From Drosophila pseudoobscura (Eukaryota; Arthropoda; Insecta; Diptera; Drosophilidae): 64,000 bases of DNA. The stretch lies in assembly GCF_009870125.1 (NCBI RefSeq), contig NC_046683.1, forward strand, positions 11,098,001 to 11,162,000, in the 5' to 3' direction. The notes below the pieces were generated by a model. That model was not told the origin of the DNA. It was given only the letters and a program-made list of their open reading frames with translations, and searched no databases. Positions 33,301-45,997 of this stretch are shown here, piece by piece. Position numbers and translations under genes: made by a program. Each line of letters begins with the position of its first letter. The stretch's first letter is position 1.

Positions 33301-34822
33301 TGCAATAACAAATCAAATTGTATTTACATAATAAACAAATAAGGGATAAATTTTCCTCGGTTAGAAGGGTTTCTTCTACATTGGTATATATCTAAAAATA
33401 TTATTGGCATTTCGAATTAGTCTTAAATTCTTGTGAAAAAAAAACAAAAAAAAAAAACATGGGAACCTGGAAGAGATTTCGCTCCTTGACAGAATGCATT
33501 GGTTTAACTACAATACAAACTAAGGCTAAAACTAAAAGTTATAACTAGAAAATTAGTCATATTTCTATGGCAATGGGCACTCAGACTCAACAAACTTGTA
33601 TTCTAAAGGCAGCGGTGGGCAGGCGCTGCATCATGCACACGAGATGTATGTTGTTTGTGGCACAGCATGTCCACCGCTGTTCCAATATGTAGGGGGGATA
33701 GCAGATAGCTTATATCTGAAGGACAACTGGGAGATTGGAACGGCTTTCTTCTTTAGTTTTCCGAAGGGTTGCCTCTCTTTACTTCAGTACGAGTATATAT
33801 ATAATATATAGTATGTATGCACGAGTATGTATAATTACTTATCAACCATTTTGAGTTGGGCTGAGCTGAAATTTCATTTCATTTTGAGTCAAAGTAACTT
33901 CCAGTTGGATAGGAAATCTTCCCTTTGGTTGGGAGCATAAACGAAATTTTGATCCACACTCCAAATTCCAGCTTTATTCAAGTTTTAATTAGAATACTGG
34001 TGTTTTTTGAAATAAACTATGAAGATTTCAAACAGAATTTGTGGGAAAATTGTGGACTCTTTTGATGCCACACCTAAGGGATCTTGAAAGGCCCAACAAA
34101 ACTAGCCTAGACCTTCTTCCACTCAGATTCAAATAGTAGAGTCAATTAAGGGGTATTATTCCGAACAGGATTCACCAGAGATCATTACCTTAAAGGGCTT
34201 TTAGGGGGTGTTTTTAGGGGAAATACAAAAAATAAATTAATAACAATTAAATATAAATAAATTAGGGCTTAAATATGTACAGGCATTTTGCGTAGCGAAG
34301 CTTTCTCTCTTCTCTCTCTCTCTGTCTCTCTTTGCTTTAGACCTTTGATTAACCATTTAGTTTAGTGATTAGTTTAGTTTAGTTAGTGGCTGCTCTAACG
34401 CCTTCTCCGTTCTCTTTGCTTATGCTCTCAAGTACAGTGTAAGTCAGTTAATTAATAGTTTACTTTGTTGTTACATTTTGTTTTGTTTTGTTTTTTTTTT
34501 TTAATTCAATTGAGTGTTGATTTTCGTCTAGGTATAAACATTTAAAAATTTTGAAAAATATTTCGTTTTTTTTTTGATTTTAGGTTTGGATTTTTTTGTA
34601 TTGTTTTTTCTTTTTACGACAAAAATGTAGAAAAAAAATTCTTTAGTTTTTTAATGTGATTTTTATGATTTTTGTTTGCTTAAGTTAATTAACAAATTAT
34701 TTGTTATTTTGCAAGCGAGAGAGACACGACGATTGACAAAAATTTGTAGCAATTTGTTGCATTTTAGTTTGGTGTATGTAGTGGTTGGCCATCGGCCCCT
34801 AGGACTATCATTATAGTACTAG

Positions 34823-34853
<31 letters not shown>

Positions 34854-35399
34854 ATATGTATAATATAGTTGTATATTCCGTATCTGTATCTGCTGTATAA
34901 CTATGATATATGATATATGCATGTAAGTGTATATATAGGTATATGGTATATGTATAATATATGGCATATAATGTATGGTATCTGTATATATAGCTATGTT
35001 TTCCTCTTCTTCTTTTTTGTTTTTTGTTTGAATGCATGAACGATGTACTCTATATATTAGCAGCATATACTATATACTCGTATGACTTGCGCTTGATTTT
35101 GGCATTAGGATCTAAGAAAGGTAAGTGGTAAGTGGTAAAAGGTAAAACTTAAACTTAATTGAGCGAGCACGTTGCTTGACTTTCGATCTCTTGATTTGTA
35201 TCTGGATCTGGTTTTGATATAATTAAATGCATGAGATAATGCTTGGGGGCCTATAGCAGTGTTGTATTTACAGGTTTTTGGGGGGTTTTTATGGGTGTGT
35301 GTGTGTGTGTGTGTGCAGAATATCACATAGTCAGACATATAATTCTATATACGACTACAAGTTGTCAATTTTCGGCACTCCTCCTCGTCGTCCCCGGCT
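33300..35399 (-). other. Probable 3' UTR/downstream DNA of the membrane-protein gene
   Basis: AT-rich DNA with T runs, TTTAGTTTAG strings, a (TA)n tract near 34822-34846 and a (GT)n tract at 35297-35315. No frame looks coding. The end of the 35400-42667 transcript cannot be fixed by eye. Confidence 0.35.
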
Positions 35400-38300
35400 T
35401 TAGACATGCAGCGTCGAGGAGTCCAGCGAATTCCTCGACGAACTCCGATGTCCACCGATCAACGTGGCCGTGTCCGCTTCCGTGGCATCTGCATCTAGAA
35501 GGAAACGCTTGCGCTGCGGACGCAAAAACAGGAACATCACCAACAGCGACAGGAAAAAGGCCAACGCCCCAAAGGCCGGATAGACAACGCCACTCAGTTG
35601 GCTCGTTGTTGGCAAAGCACTGATGATGTACACCCGGTCCGTGGGATGGAGATGGGCATGCATCTTTGGCTGTCCACGCTCCGTTGATGTGGTTGCTGCT
35701 GTGGAGGTGTTGCCCTCTGTGGTGGTGCCCACCAGCTGGCGCGTGTCCACGTTGAGCTTCTTCGAGCGTCGCATCATGCCAGTAAGCTGCGGAAAATGGC
35801 AAACAAATACCGAGTTCCCCGGATTAGTGATCACTCAGAGCCGCAACGGAGGGGGGGACGACGACTCACCTTATGCTTACACGTGACCTGTATATTGTAG
35901 ACCGTGTCCGGCCACAGGGAGAGCTCGGCACGAGAGGTGTCCGTCAGAAGATTGCCTATCAGACCGCCCCCAGACACCTCCCAGGTGATCAGGCACTGGC
36001 GCGAGGCATTGGCTATCATCTCGTCCCAGCCAATGTCGGTGAGCACGAGTGCTCCCTGTCGCTGGGCCCTGTGTATCCTCAGCTCGAAGGGCGACAATTG
36101 CTTTTGACAGTTTTCCCAGCACTGTGGCGGCCCGAGGCAAGGCACGACACGGCACGGCACGGCACGGCAGCAAGCGTAATGGATGGTTGGTTGGAGGGAC
36201 AAAAACGGAGGAAAAACAGTGGAAAGTTAGCTATTTGTCAATTAGGTTTTGTAATTATGTCGCGCGCCCTCAGGTAGGCAATGAAATTCTGCTCATCTTT
36301 CATTCTCCTGCCCACGGTTTTAACCCATTATGGCCCTCTGGACAGTCCCATTTTCTTTCTTAGTTTGAAACAATTGTTTTGGTCATGCTTGGCTTGGTAT
36401 ATCCATTGTATGGCCCGAAACGGGGTATCGGAATTTAATTAGAAGTCAACCATTTCTAGCATGAAAATACCTTCAATATTTCGTTAAATAAATATGTAAA
36501 ATTGTTTCAAATTCATTTAATTTCTATCAGTTTTTGACTTAATTTTTGCAGTAGCTTGCAGTGGAATTACCAGCAGTACTTATCCCTCTTTTATCTTTCA
36601 TTTTAGGATTACAACAAAATATAAGACAACACCCCGCTATAAAAAAAAAACTGTTAATCAAATATTTTGAGACCCAGGGCTCTACATCTATCCGACATCC
36701 ATCAAAACCATAAATGACACACACAAAAAACAAAATTGTGACATTCTCCAAGTGGAAGATTTTCAAGAGCCAGCATGAATGGGTTAATGACATCGTTAGG
36801 AGGCTGTCACATGCCAGAGGCGTAGAGCGGTGGCGGGGGGGGGGGGGGGGGGGGGGGGGGGGGAGCGTAGATACTTACATTTCTGCAATCAGTGGAATCC
36901 GTACAATAATGCCAGTCCCTCGAAAACTGTAAAGGGAAGAGAGAGGAGACGAAAGTTAGTTAGTGGGCGTGGCCTAATCGAATTTTAAGTAAGCTACGAG
37001 AAGAAAAAGTAATCAGGCACAGGACCCGAGGCGGTCTGCCAGCGAGGACAAACACAACAAGGAGTCATCCTCCTCATCTCGTTTTGTCCTATCCCTTGAC
37101 TTGGTTCCTGCCTCCTCACAGCCATAGTCCTGAGTCCTGACTGTCCTGCCTGTCCTGTCCTTTGCTGCTCCTCAACAATAGACGCAAATTTGTAACTTGT
37201 AATAAAAGGCAAAGCCGGCAGTCAGACAGACAGACAGATAGGCAGGCAGGCAGGCAGGCAGGCAGGCAAAAAGAAATCTAAAAGTCTATGTACGTAAAAG
37301 GATATATATAAATGACCACAAACGTTGGCCTGTGGAGAATTGAAAATTTCACGCTCCTGGCAATGAGGATAATGAGGGGGATTGCCATGGCAAATGGATA
37401 AGGATGGAAGACGGAACGGAACGGCACGGAACAGATCGGGATCAAAACTGGACTGCCTGCTTAGCCTTTGTCAACTGTCGCCTTACGCACAGGACAAAAC
37501 AGAACGCAGCTGAACAGAACAGCGGGAGGGGACGCTCTCTCTTTCTCTGATTCCCATTTCTGTTTCTATATCTATTCGTGTCCTGTCTTTATGAATGAGC
37601 AGGCAGAATGGAGGGACAGACAGACAGACGGACAGACACACAATTGAATGGCAAAAACTGCGACAGAAAAACGATTAGAGATGGTTGCGTGACAAATTGT
37701 TATTGCCCCGAAATTTTACAATATTAAAAAAATCTAAACTCCTTGTGTATTCAATGTCATTTTGCTGTCCAGTCCTCCCCCTGTCCGCTGCTGTCTGTCT
37801 GTGCGTGTGCGAGGGTTAAATAACCCCCCAACGAATAAAAAACCCATCATTGATCTTTGTTTTCCATCCTGATATATGTTTATTGCCTTTATGGGCATCA
37901 TGGGGATTTTGTGCAATCTTTTTTCCCCTGACTTTTCAACTTAATTCGTTGCACTGACTAAATGATTCATTGACGATGAACCACCCTGTTCCTGGAGGCG
38001 TCGCTTGAATCACATTTGATTCGCTGTACAAATTGTCTCATAAGTGAAAGGACTCACGACTCACATTAGCCACGATTTTTTAAAGAGTTATATATATTTT
38101 TAGGGCACAAATATTTTACTGCTTTGCAAGTAACAAAATCAGCTGTTTTTTATGGGCCACTCAGTATTTTTTAGGGACACGCAGTATCTTAAATGAATAA
38201 TTCCTTGCATTCTTTTGAATGGTTTAAATACTCAAATACAAATTTGTATTTTTAATCTATTTTAAACGCGAAAATATAAAGTTTTTTTTGAGTAAATGTA

Positions 38301-39022
38301 AAATCATTTTAGGGGACCTTTCGAAAATATTTAATTTAATAATATATCTTGTATTTCAGGCACCCTTTGGATCCCAACACACACCTCAGATGTGACTGAA
38401 TCGTGTCATCAAATCTACAATAGAAAGCTTCCGCTCGAGGCAGATGTCTGCATAAGAAGGAAAGGACCAAACTTCCGTCAAAGAAATGCACCCTATATTT
38501 TGTTTAATTAAATAAAATTAACATATTCGCATGGGCACATATGTCTTGAGGTTTTCCATAGATTTCTCAGGGTTGTTTTTCCATGGAGTCTAGATTTTCA
38601 CTACATTCAGTCCGCATTGTGGGACTGACATTGATTTACTGTACAAATGTACCATAAGCGAACGGACACACTCATTAATTTGCTCCATCAATTTCCTCAT
38701 TGAAACTCTTTGAGGATGTCCTTTGGGTATTTCTCTTTTAAATTATGAAAATCAAACCAATTCCATGCGAATCCTTAGATACCCCTCGAATAATTTAAAA
38801 TATAGTATAGAAAAAGTGCCCCCAATAAATGTGCAGCTCTCTTTTCCGAATAATTCCCATTTCCATTGCATAAAGTCTTTCCTCAAATATTTGACGATAG
38901 TAATTGCCATTGATTGTCTTATGCGATAATCCCATAGCAGTGGAAATCCTTTAAGTACTTCCTGAAACGCATTCTGCGATCATCCATCAAGGAGACGACC
39001 ATCTCTAAGGATTCACATCCTT

Positions 39023-39054
<32 letters not shown>

Positions 39055-42000
39055 CGAGAGACAGACAGGGGACAATGGCTGCCATCACCTTTTGGCCCAA
39101 CATTGACGGCGGCGACGGGCGGCGGCACTTTGTCATCATTACACAATAAGGAGGCGGGGCGGAGCAGGGCAGGGCAGGGCAGTCGAAAAACCCAGCAGTT
39201 GTGGCAGATAAAAACGGGAACGGGAAAGACAGTGGCAGGGGCAGGAGGCAAATTCCAGAAAAGGAAAATCGCAAAGACAACATATTTTCCGCTCAATTGA
39301 ATTTTTGCCCTCTCTTTGCAAAAAAAAAAAAAAATAAATAAAAGAAGGAGACGCAAAAGTTGAAGATGCAGGAGGAGGAGACGACGGACTGAAACAACTT
39401 GGGCGATAAGTAACAACAATAAGGCGTTCAAATGAATGAATGACTGAATGCCAGAATGAATGAACCAGGGTACGGCCGAGGGAAGATTGAGGTATGAGAG
39501 ACGGCTTTGACTCAATGAAAATGCTGAACTGGCAAATCATTCTGCCGCCGCCGCCGCCGCTTTTCCCACTTCTTCTACCTGGGCCCTGGGTCTCGTCTGT
39601 TTTGGGCCATATATAAATTAAACGCAGGCCAGCAGTGACAACTTTTACATGCAATTGTCCCAGACATTTTCACACCCATAGTGCCAGGGCCGGTGCCGGT
39701 ACTGGTGCCCCCTCCTCCTCCTCCTCCTCCTCCTCCTCTGACCACATAAATTACCCAAAAAAAAAAGAAAAACTTACGGGAGGGTCACTCACTCATTTTT
39801 GCCCCCGTTCTCTTCCCCACATTTCTTTTTCTCTATTTCTCTTATTTTTTTTGTTTTGTTTGAGGAGAAGCAATTTTTATGAGACACGTACGCATACGGA
39901 GATATTCGATGATTCCCACCACCAGCAGCAGCAGCCAAAAGAATACGTGCCTCGCATATCACATCAAGATCGCTAGAGTCTCCCACAACCACCTCCGACA
40001 ACCCGACATGTGCATATATCCCAGCCACCCATCTGGACTATCCACCCACTGGTGGGTGGGGCGGAAAAGTCTTTCATGGTGTTAATTTGGCGCTGATTGA
40101 GCCACGCATTCGGCTTTCGACGGGGGTTACAGGGATATCAGGGGTTGGCTTCATAAAGGATGGAACGGATGGAACGGATGCCTCGGATGCTACGGATGGT
40201 ATGGTATGGTATGGCTCTGCTCTGCTCTGTCTGCCTGACTGGATGGGTGGATTAGTTCCAGTATATTCCTTCGACTGGGCATGAAATTAGCTTCGCGAAC
40301 GGCTCGACTCGAGTCCGAGTCCGAGTCCGAGACCGACGGGCTTTGTCATCGTTCAACCCTTAAGAACTTTTTGACTTTCAACGAATAGACTTCAAAGGGC
40401 AAATGCTCATGATGATGATGATGATGATGGTACGGCTGAAGATGATGATGATCAAAATTCCTTGCTCTAATTTGCACCCATCACTCTCGCATGACGCGGC
40501 ACATTGATGGACTCGGACTCGAGAGCAAAAAAACAACATATATGGCATGTGCATGATGCGGCACGATTCCAGTTTCGCTAATAAACTTATTTTTGTGGTT
40601 TTTAGACTGCTCCAAAATTCAAAAAGCCTAACCACGGCTTCTGAGGGCTTCCCAACACCAAGAATAATGTTTCTTGTGTCTAAATTATAGATACATATAC
40701 ATATTATTATTTATATTCAGAGTTTCAATTACATGAACTTCCCTGTTCAGCTTGGAAGCTCCCATTTGCTCAACAGAACACTCCTCTGTACTCGACTGCT
40801 CTGTCTATTCTGGTACTCTACGAGTCCGGGAGTGTTCATTGTGTTCAGCCATCCTCTCAAATTTCATTGAATTTTCTTTGAAAATGCCACAACACTTTCC
40901 TGCTCAAGTGATTCATGCACTCCTCATGTCAATTGGTCGAGAGCTCACCTTAACGCTCGAGCTGGGAGCGACGTCTCTCGGGTTTACTTGGAAATCGGAG
41001 ATGATATTTACACGACTCTTGATTTATGCACCGCTTGCAGGCCGTACGGGAATTGATATGAAAATTTCTGAATTTGAGTTGATTTCATTTGATACCGAAA
41101 TTTATTAACATTTTCGTTGAGGTGTCAGCACAATGGAGGGCACGGTACGCGCTCTCTGGGGGTTTTGTATCCGCAGTTCCAGGAAGTCACGCCATAACAC
41201 GACAATCACAATTCGAAATCTTTCAATAGCGAGGAAAAAGTTTTCCAAACGAGATCTTTTCGTCTTGATTTCAATCCCCCCCCCCCCCCCTTTGGGGCAT
41301 TCAAAAATTCTGTTTCTTTTTTTCGATGTGGTTTCAGTTACATTTGTACATAAATTGTACAAAAGGGGGGACTAAAGGGGGGACACCAAGAATCAAGTTT
41401 CTCTAATAGTTTATGTATATCTAACATACATATATCTTTAAAACATAATTTTTGTTCAAATCCAAAACATGAGCTTCGCATTTTAAAGCTATTTCTATTA
41501 GGAGTTTTCGTTATGATTTTTGTTTTTAATTTGTTTGTGTGTTTTCTTTGTGGGATGTACTAGAAATTCCATTTACGCTGACCTTTCTATAGTTTTGTGT
41601 TTGTTGCGTTGCATCTGGCATGCAGCCATTTCCCCTCGCATATGTTGTTCCTGCTTTTACTCCCATTTCAACTCTTTCATTGTTTCCCCTCACGTTCTGC
41701 TGCTGTGCTCCTTCCACCTTTGTACCCAGGTATGTGCGTTCCAACTCTGCTGCTCTGCTCCTTCCAGCTTCTCTTTCAGAACATTCATCCAACAGTTCCA
41801 ACTGTCACTCTTGCTCTCCTCTCTCTAAAAGAAATCCCTCTCTGTCGGTCTCGAAAAAGCTTGGCTTTTGTCTCCTCCCTCTCTCCCTCTCTCTCTTTCT
41901 ATGCCGATTCAAATTCAATCCCCGATCGCTGCCGATCTCTATTAGCAGCACTATGACACTGGCCGACCACCCGGATGACATCTTTTGAGCGGCGGCTACC

Positions 42001-42667
42001 TGAGCAGCCGCGGCAGCGGCAGCGGCAACAGAAGCAGCAGCAGCGACAACAACGACAACAACGACAAACGACAGAGCGACAGGGCGATGTCAACCCAAAG
42101 ATAAAGAAAGGCACAGCAAGAGCGGGGCAGGGCATAAAAAATTACGTCGCTTTACCTTTCGGAGCCGAAGAACCATTGTCATCATCATCGATGTCTAACC
42201 TTGAAGGCCCTGCCCCTACCCCTACCTCTCCCCTGCCCCCTGGCCAATGCGGCTGCTGCTGCTCAGTTGAGCATACAACTGTCCATCAAATGTTTCGGCT
42301 TTGGCTTGGATCGGATCGGATCGGATCGGTGTCTTATCTCCCCGGCCCAAAAAGTCTGATCCGAGTTTGAGTTTCGAGGCTCTCTCGGTGTCTGTCGTCT
42401 GCGACTTACCTGCTGATAGCAGCTTTGACGGCATCTGCTCAATTGCTTGCTGGTGCTGCTCCCAGGTCCCGTCGCAAACGGCATTGATGGCGATGCGGAT
42501 GGGGAGGGAGATGACGATGATGATGATGATGATGAGGATGGGGATGAGGATGAGCTCAGTTCTGTGGCTGTTCCCGTTCCATCTGCAGTCGATCCTCCAT
42601 CCTTGTGGGCGAGACAGAGGGCGGCAAGTGCGCAGCAGGCGAGCATCAGAGCAAGTGAATTGAACAT
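35400..42667 (-). CDS. Type I membrane protein with Cys-rich and FN3-like domains
   Basis: Four coding exons (minus): 42667-42410, 36926-36879, 36121-35870 and 35786-35400, all phase 0, give 314 residues. Residues 1-20 are a signal peptide (MFNSLALMLACCALAALCLA), followed by a long Ser/Pro run. Exons 1-3 build a conserved cysteine cluster (CRQSCYQQ, then WHYCTDSTDCRN, then CWENC). Next comes a domain resembling fibronectin type III (RQCLITWEVSG, AELSLWPDTVYNIQVTCKHK). After a Thr-rich stalk, a transmembrane helix (VVYPAFGALAFFLSLLVMFLFL) leads to a ~40-residue basic tail. Probably a cell-surface protein; the Cys-plus-FN3 layout recalls anosmin-like proteins, but I cannot name an orthologue. 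The exon 3 acceptor is preceded by a GTGCC repeat, not a strong pyrimidine tract. Confidence 0.85.
36835..36863. repeat. 29-base poly-G run next to an exon donor
   Basis: An uninterrupted G run on the plus strand (C run in the transcript). It begins about 15 bases past the donor of the 48-nt exon 36926-36879. Confidence 0.9.
36927..42409 (-). other. First intron of the membrane-protein gene
   Basis: 5.5 kb without a recognisable nested gene. It holds simple repeats: (GGCA)n at 37240-37268, (CA)n at 39024-39053, (CTC)n at 39713-39738, (GAT)n at 40408-40428 and a C run at 41276-41290, plus a dispersed motif at 38.0-38.7 kb and a CT-rich stretch near 41.87 kb. Confidence 0.6.
38026..38670 (+). 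repeat. Two copies of a dispersed motif (CTGTACAAAT..CATAAG)
   Basis: GCTGTACAAATTGTCTCATA (about 38022) and ACTGTACAAATGTACCATAA (about 38638) are each followed by G.GAA.GGAC. The motif CATAAGCGAACGG also occurs near 8994. It may be a conserved end of an unrecognised short mobile repeat. Confidence 0.4.
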
Positions 42668-43720
42668 GTTTGTTCTTGTTGTTCCAATTCTTGTTGTTGT
42701 TGTTGCTGTTGCTCTCTCCCACTCTCACTTTGTTGGCTCCTTTTTTTTTGCTTGCTTGCTTGCTCTTCTCTCCTTCCTCCCACCACCGCCACTCCAATCA
42801 ATGGGTGTGGACGTGTGGGCGTTGACTCGTGTGTGAGCGCTCGTGAGTGTGAGTTTGTGTTTGGGTTTGTGTGCGTGTGCGTGTGTGTGTGTGTATAGGT
42901 ATGTTTTGGGCTGAGTGGGCGTGGAGCAATCTGTTCAATCAGATTGATTAATTGATTGATTTTGTTTGTTTATTTTTGGTATCAAGTGGAGACATAATCG
43001 TCCCGTGCTTTTGGATGCATTTAGTGGAGCAGAGCAGTTCCCCTCAATGTGCGCCTCTGCTTTCGCTCTCACACTCTCGTTCTCTCACTCCTTCCTCGTA
43101 TTACCGTTTATTTGCCTTGGCGATTGTCACACAGCAACAACAAGAGTATGTCTGTGGAATGGGGGGGGGGGGGGGGGGGTGAGGGGACAACAACAACTAC
43201 TTGAGGCTGTAACTGTAACTGTAAACGTAAGTGTAACTGTAACTCCACATGCGGCGGAGAGCAAAACAAGACACGACCCACGAGTATGGGATGATGATAC
43301 ACAGAGAAACAGCGCGACACCAACGAAAATTGCCTCGTTACTGTTACGTTTTTTTTTTTTTTTTGTTACTGTTACTGTTGCTGTTGCCTTTGGTTTTTGG
43401 TTCGGCTTTGGTTTTGAGGCTTGGATTTGTTTTGGGGCGTGGAGACGTTGCGGCCTAATGGCGGGCCGGGCGGTCCGGGTCCGGGTCCGTCGTGCAGAGG
43501 TTTGGTTTGTTTGACTTTGTTATTTGAGCACCTTCCTTCCTTCCTTCTCCGTTTTTTTTCTTCCTTTTTGGCTGCTGCTCTGCCTTTGCTCCTGTTTCTG
43601 TTCTCAGGTAAGTTGGCACCGCATAAAACACAATAACTCACACGCAGACACGTGAAAAAATAGACAACTTCAACAAGAACAACATAGCACGGTCACACTT
43701 CAATAAATAACAACTATAAC
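42668..43720 (-). other. 5' leader and upstream DNA of the membrane-protein gene
   Basis: Contains a (GT)n tract (42868-42896), a 20-base G run (43161-43180), GTAACTGTAACT-type repeats near 43205-43245 and CTGTTACTGTT repeats near 43365-43385. A Motif 1 match CGGTCACACTT lies at 43690-43700. The transcription start is not fixed. Confidence 0.4.
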
Positions 43721-44367
43721 AAACAGCAAAAAAGACGTCGTCGTTGAACACGAGAGACCAAAAACTGTCTTTCTCTAAAAAAAATGTGCTGCGCTAGGAT
43801 GAAGCAGTCGTCGTTCGCGCGGGAGTCGAACAACCGTCGTCGTTGAGTGTAAAATGAAAACAACGATAGAGCGGGCGCAAGGTCGAAAGCAGAACTGAAC
43901 GGCGGGGCGGCTGCGAGATAACACAGAAACGGGAAACCAGAGCTAGCGACAGTGCTGGCCAAATGGCTATAGCTGAAACCATTGGTACATATTGAGCAAG
44001 AAAATCCTCTTAAGTGCTCACTGAAAATCCCTGTTGGTTTTGTAAGTGTTTCCTGCATCTTATCCATCTGCTTCATCAAGCCATAGATAAATTGAACTAT
44101 AAAATATTATTTAGTGGCAAATTACCTTTTTTAGCTATAAAACTTTTCTGCTACATTTGCTTACTTTTATTTACTTTTATCCATTTCTGATTAAAACACA
44201 TTCCATTTGTCTTAAATTTCATTTAATACCATAACACATTTTGTTTATTTAGCTATTTTAAAGCTATTTTTCAGCAAGGCCACCAGCCAAATCCTACTCG
44301 AACATCTCTCACACAGCACACCGTTGCTTGTCTCATCCAAAAGTGGTGTCAAACTCGAACATGCTCG

Positions 44368-44575
44368 AAGCGAACTAAACAGTTGGATGCCCTGCAGTGT
44401 TTTCCGCTTAGCCTCATTGGATCTAAGCAATATTACAATGTTCAGAGTCTACGGAACACAATACCAAAAACATGAGTATTAAGAGTTCTAATGTATGATC
44501 TTTGAATGGAATCAGTTTGCCAAGCTGTGGAACTAGTGCTTCAGGTATCTGCAGAAAGTTTCTGACAATTTTGAC
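44368..44575 (+). repeat. Diverged dispersed repeat, copy 1
   Basis: Begins AACAGTTGGATGCCCTG and runs through CTCATTG.ATCTAA, ATATTACAAT and GTGCTTCAG.TATCTGCAG. The same order of blocks recurs in direct orientation at about 47215-47395. Read on the minus strand it opens a short frame (LQIPEALVPQL). Source unknown. Confidence 0.6.
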
Positions 44576-45921
44576 AAATTGTCCATGAATTCTCTTAACT
44601 TCCGGAACCTGGCTACATAATTTTTTCCATGTCTTCATTCCGAAAAATGTTTTATAGTTGAATTTCTCTATAACAAACTATCTTAAAACAAAGTTTTCTA
44701 TATAAAGAATTTATAAAATATTTGCAAAATATTTCCCTTGAGATTCGCTAAATAGAAGTTCGGGTGTAGTATTATAATCGACCAATGGGGATTGAATGAG
44801 GTTTTCAGAGCAGCTTTGCAAACTATTGTTTGGAACACCTCTTTTTCTATCGTTCTTCAAGTGTTTGGGTCGTTTTGTCGTCAGATCGGTCAACACTGAT
44901 GCAACCAGAAGGTTCGGAGCTCGAAGGCAGGAGTTCGAAGTTGGAAGTTCGATGTTGCGGAGTCTGCGAATCGCGCCGGGCTGGTACATATGCTAGTCGG
45001 TTGGCTGTGTTGCTGGTTGCTTGGTTCGAGGGGTTAAGGTTGCAATCAGTTGGGTTGGGGTAGCTGAGCTCCGTCTCTTTGATGATAATGGGGTGGCAAA
45101 CGGGAAAACGGCAATGGCAGCAAGGCACCAAGCAGGCTTTGGCTTTGACTTCGTATTTGCTGCTCTCGTCATGTTGCTACTGCTGCTGCCACTGCCACTG
45201 CCTCTGCCTCTGCCTCTCCTGGCTCTCCTGCCGCTTCTGCTGCTGGTGGTTGGTGCGAGGCAGGCATGCAGATGAATCAAAGCGGGCCGCTGATTATAGC
45301 AACAATATGGAAATGCTGCCTCTTGCCATTCCTCTCATTCCTCTTCTGTGTCCAGGCCCCTTTCGACTTTCCCTTCACCTCCACCCCTTTCCCTCTTACA
45401 TAGGGGCATTGTTTATTTATATGCCAAGCATGTGTGTGTGTATGAGTATGTGGTGTGTGTGTTCCACATCGTATGGATGTGTGTGTGTGTGTGTGTGTGT
45501 GTGTGCCTTTTTATAACCTCCATTTTGCCAAAGTATAGTAAATTCTTTCAAAGCGTGTACTACATTTATTATTTAAGCCATGCTGCTGCTGGGGGCACCG
45601 CACCCCACAGCCGCCTGTCCCCATGAACACTGGACTGTGCTCCGTACCCGTACCCCCCTATGCGCATTGTTTCAGTCGTCCCTTCAGTGTCTCTATGTCC
45701 CTTTTCCTATGTCTGTTTTACCGTATTAGCCGCTGCCGCTGCCTCAATGCATAAAGATGCCCCCCTCCCCAACACCACCCTCCGTACTCTCTCCACCCGA
45801 CATTCCCTCATACTCATACTCTGTGAATCTCCACCATTCGGGAAGGTTTATTTGCATATTTTGACTTTTATGCGGCAAAAATATTACAGACTGCGCTGCC
45901 AGCGAACAATATCCCGAACGC

Positions 45922-45997
45922 CATACACCATACACCCTACACCCTACACCCTACACCATACACCATACACCCTACACCCTACACCATACACCCTACC
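45922..45997. repeat. 7-bp minisatellite (CCCTACA/CCATACA)
   Basis: About 11 tandem heptamers alternate between CACCCTA and CACCATA. The G-rich strand reads TGTAGGG, resembling telomere-type repeats, though Drosophila telomeres do not use such repeats. Confidence 0.85.

Noticed and set aside
36835-36863. Homopolymer as a sequence gap or error
   Set aside because: Cannot be decided by eye; it interrupts no coding exon, so it is reported as a repeat.
45922-45997. Interstitial telomere or CRISPR-like array
   Set aside because: Units are only 7 bp with no spacers, and flies lack such telomere repeats; kept only as a minisatellite.
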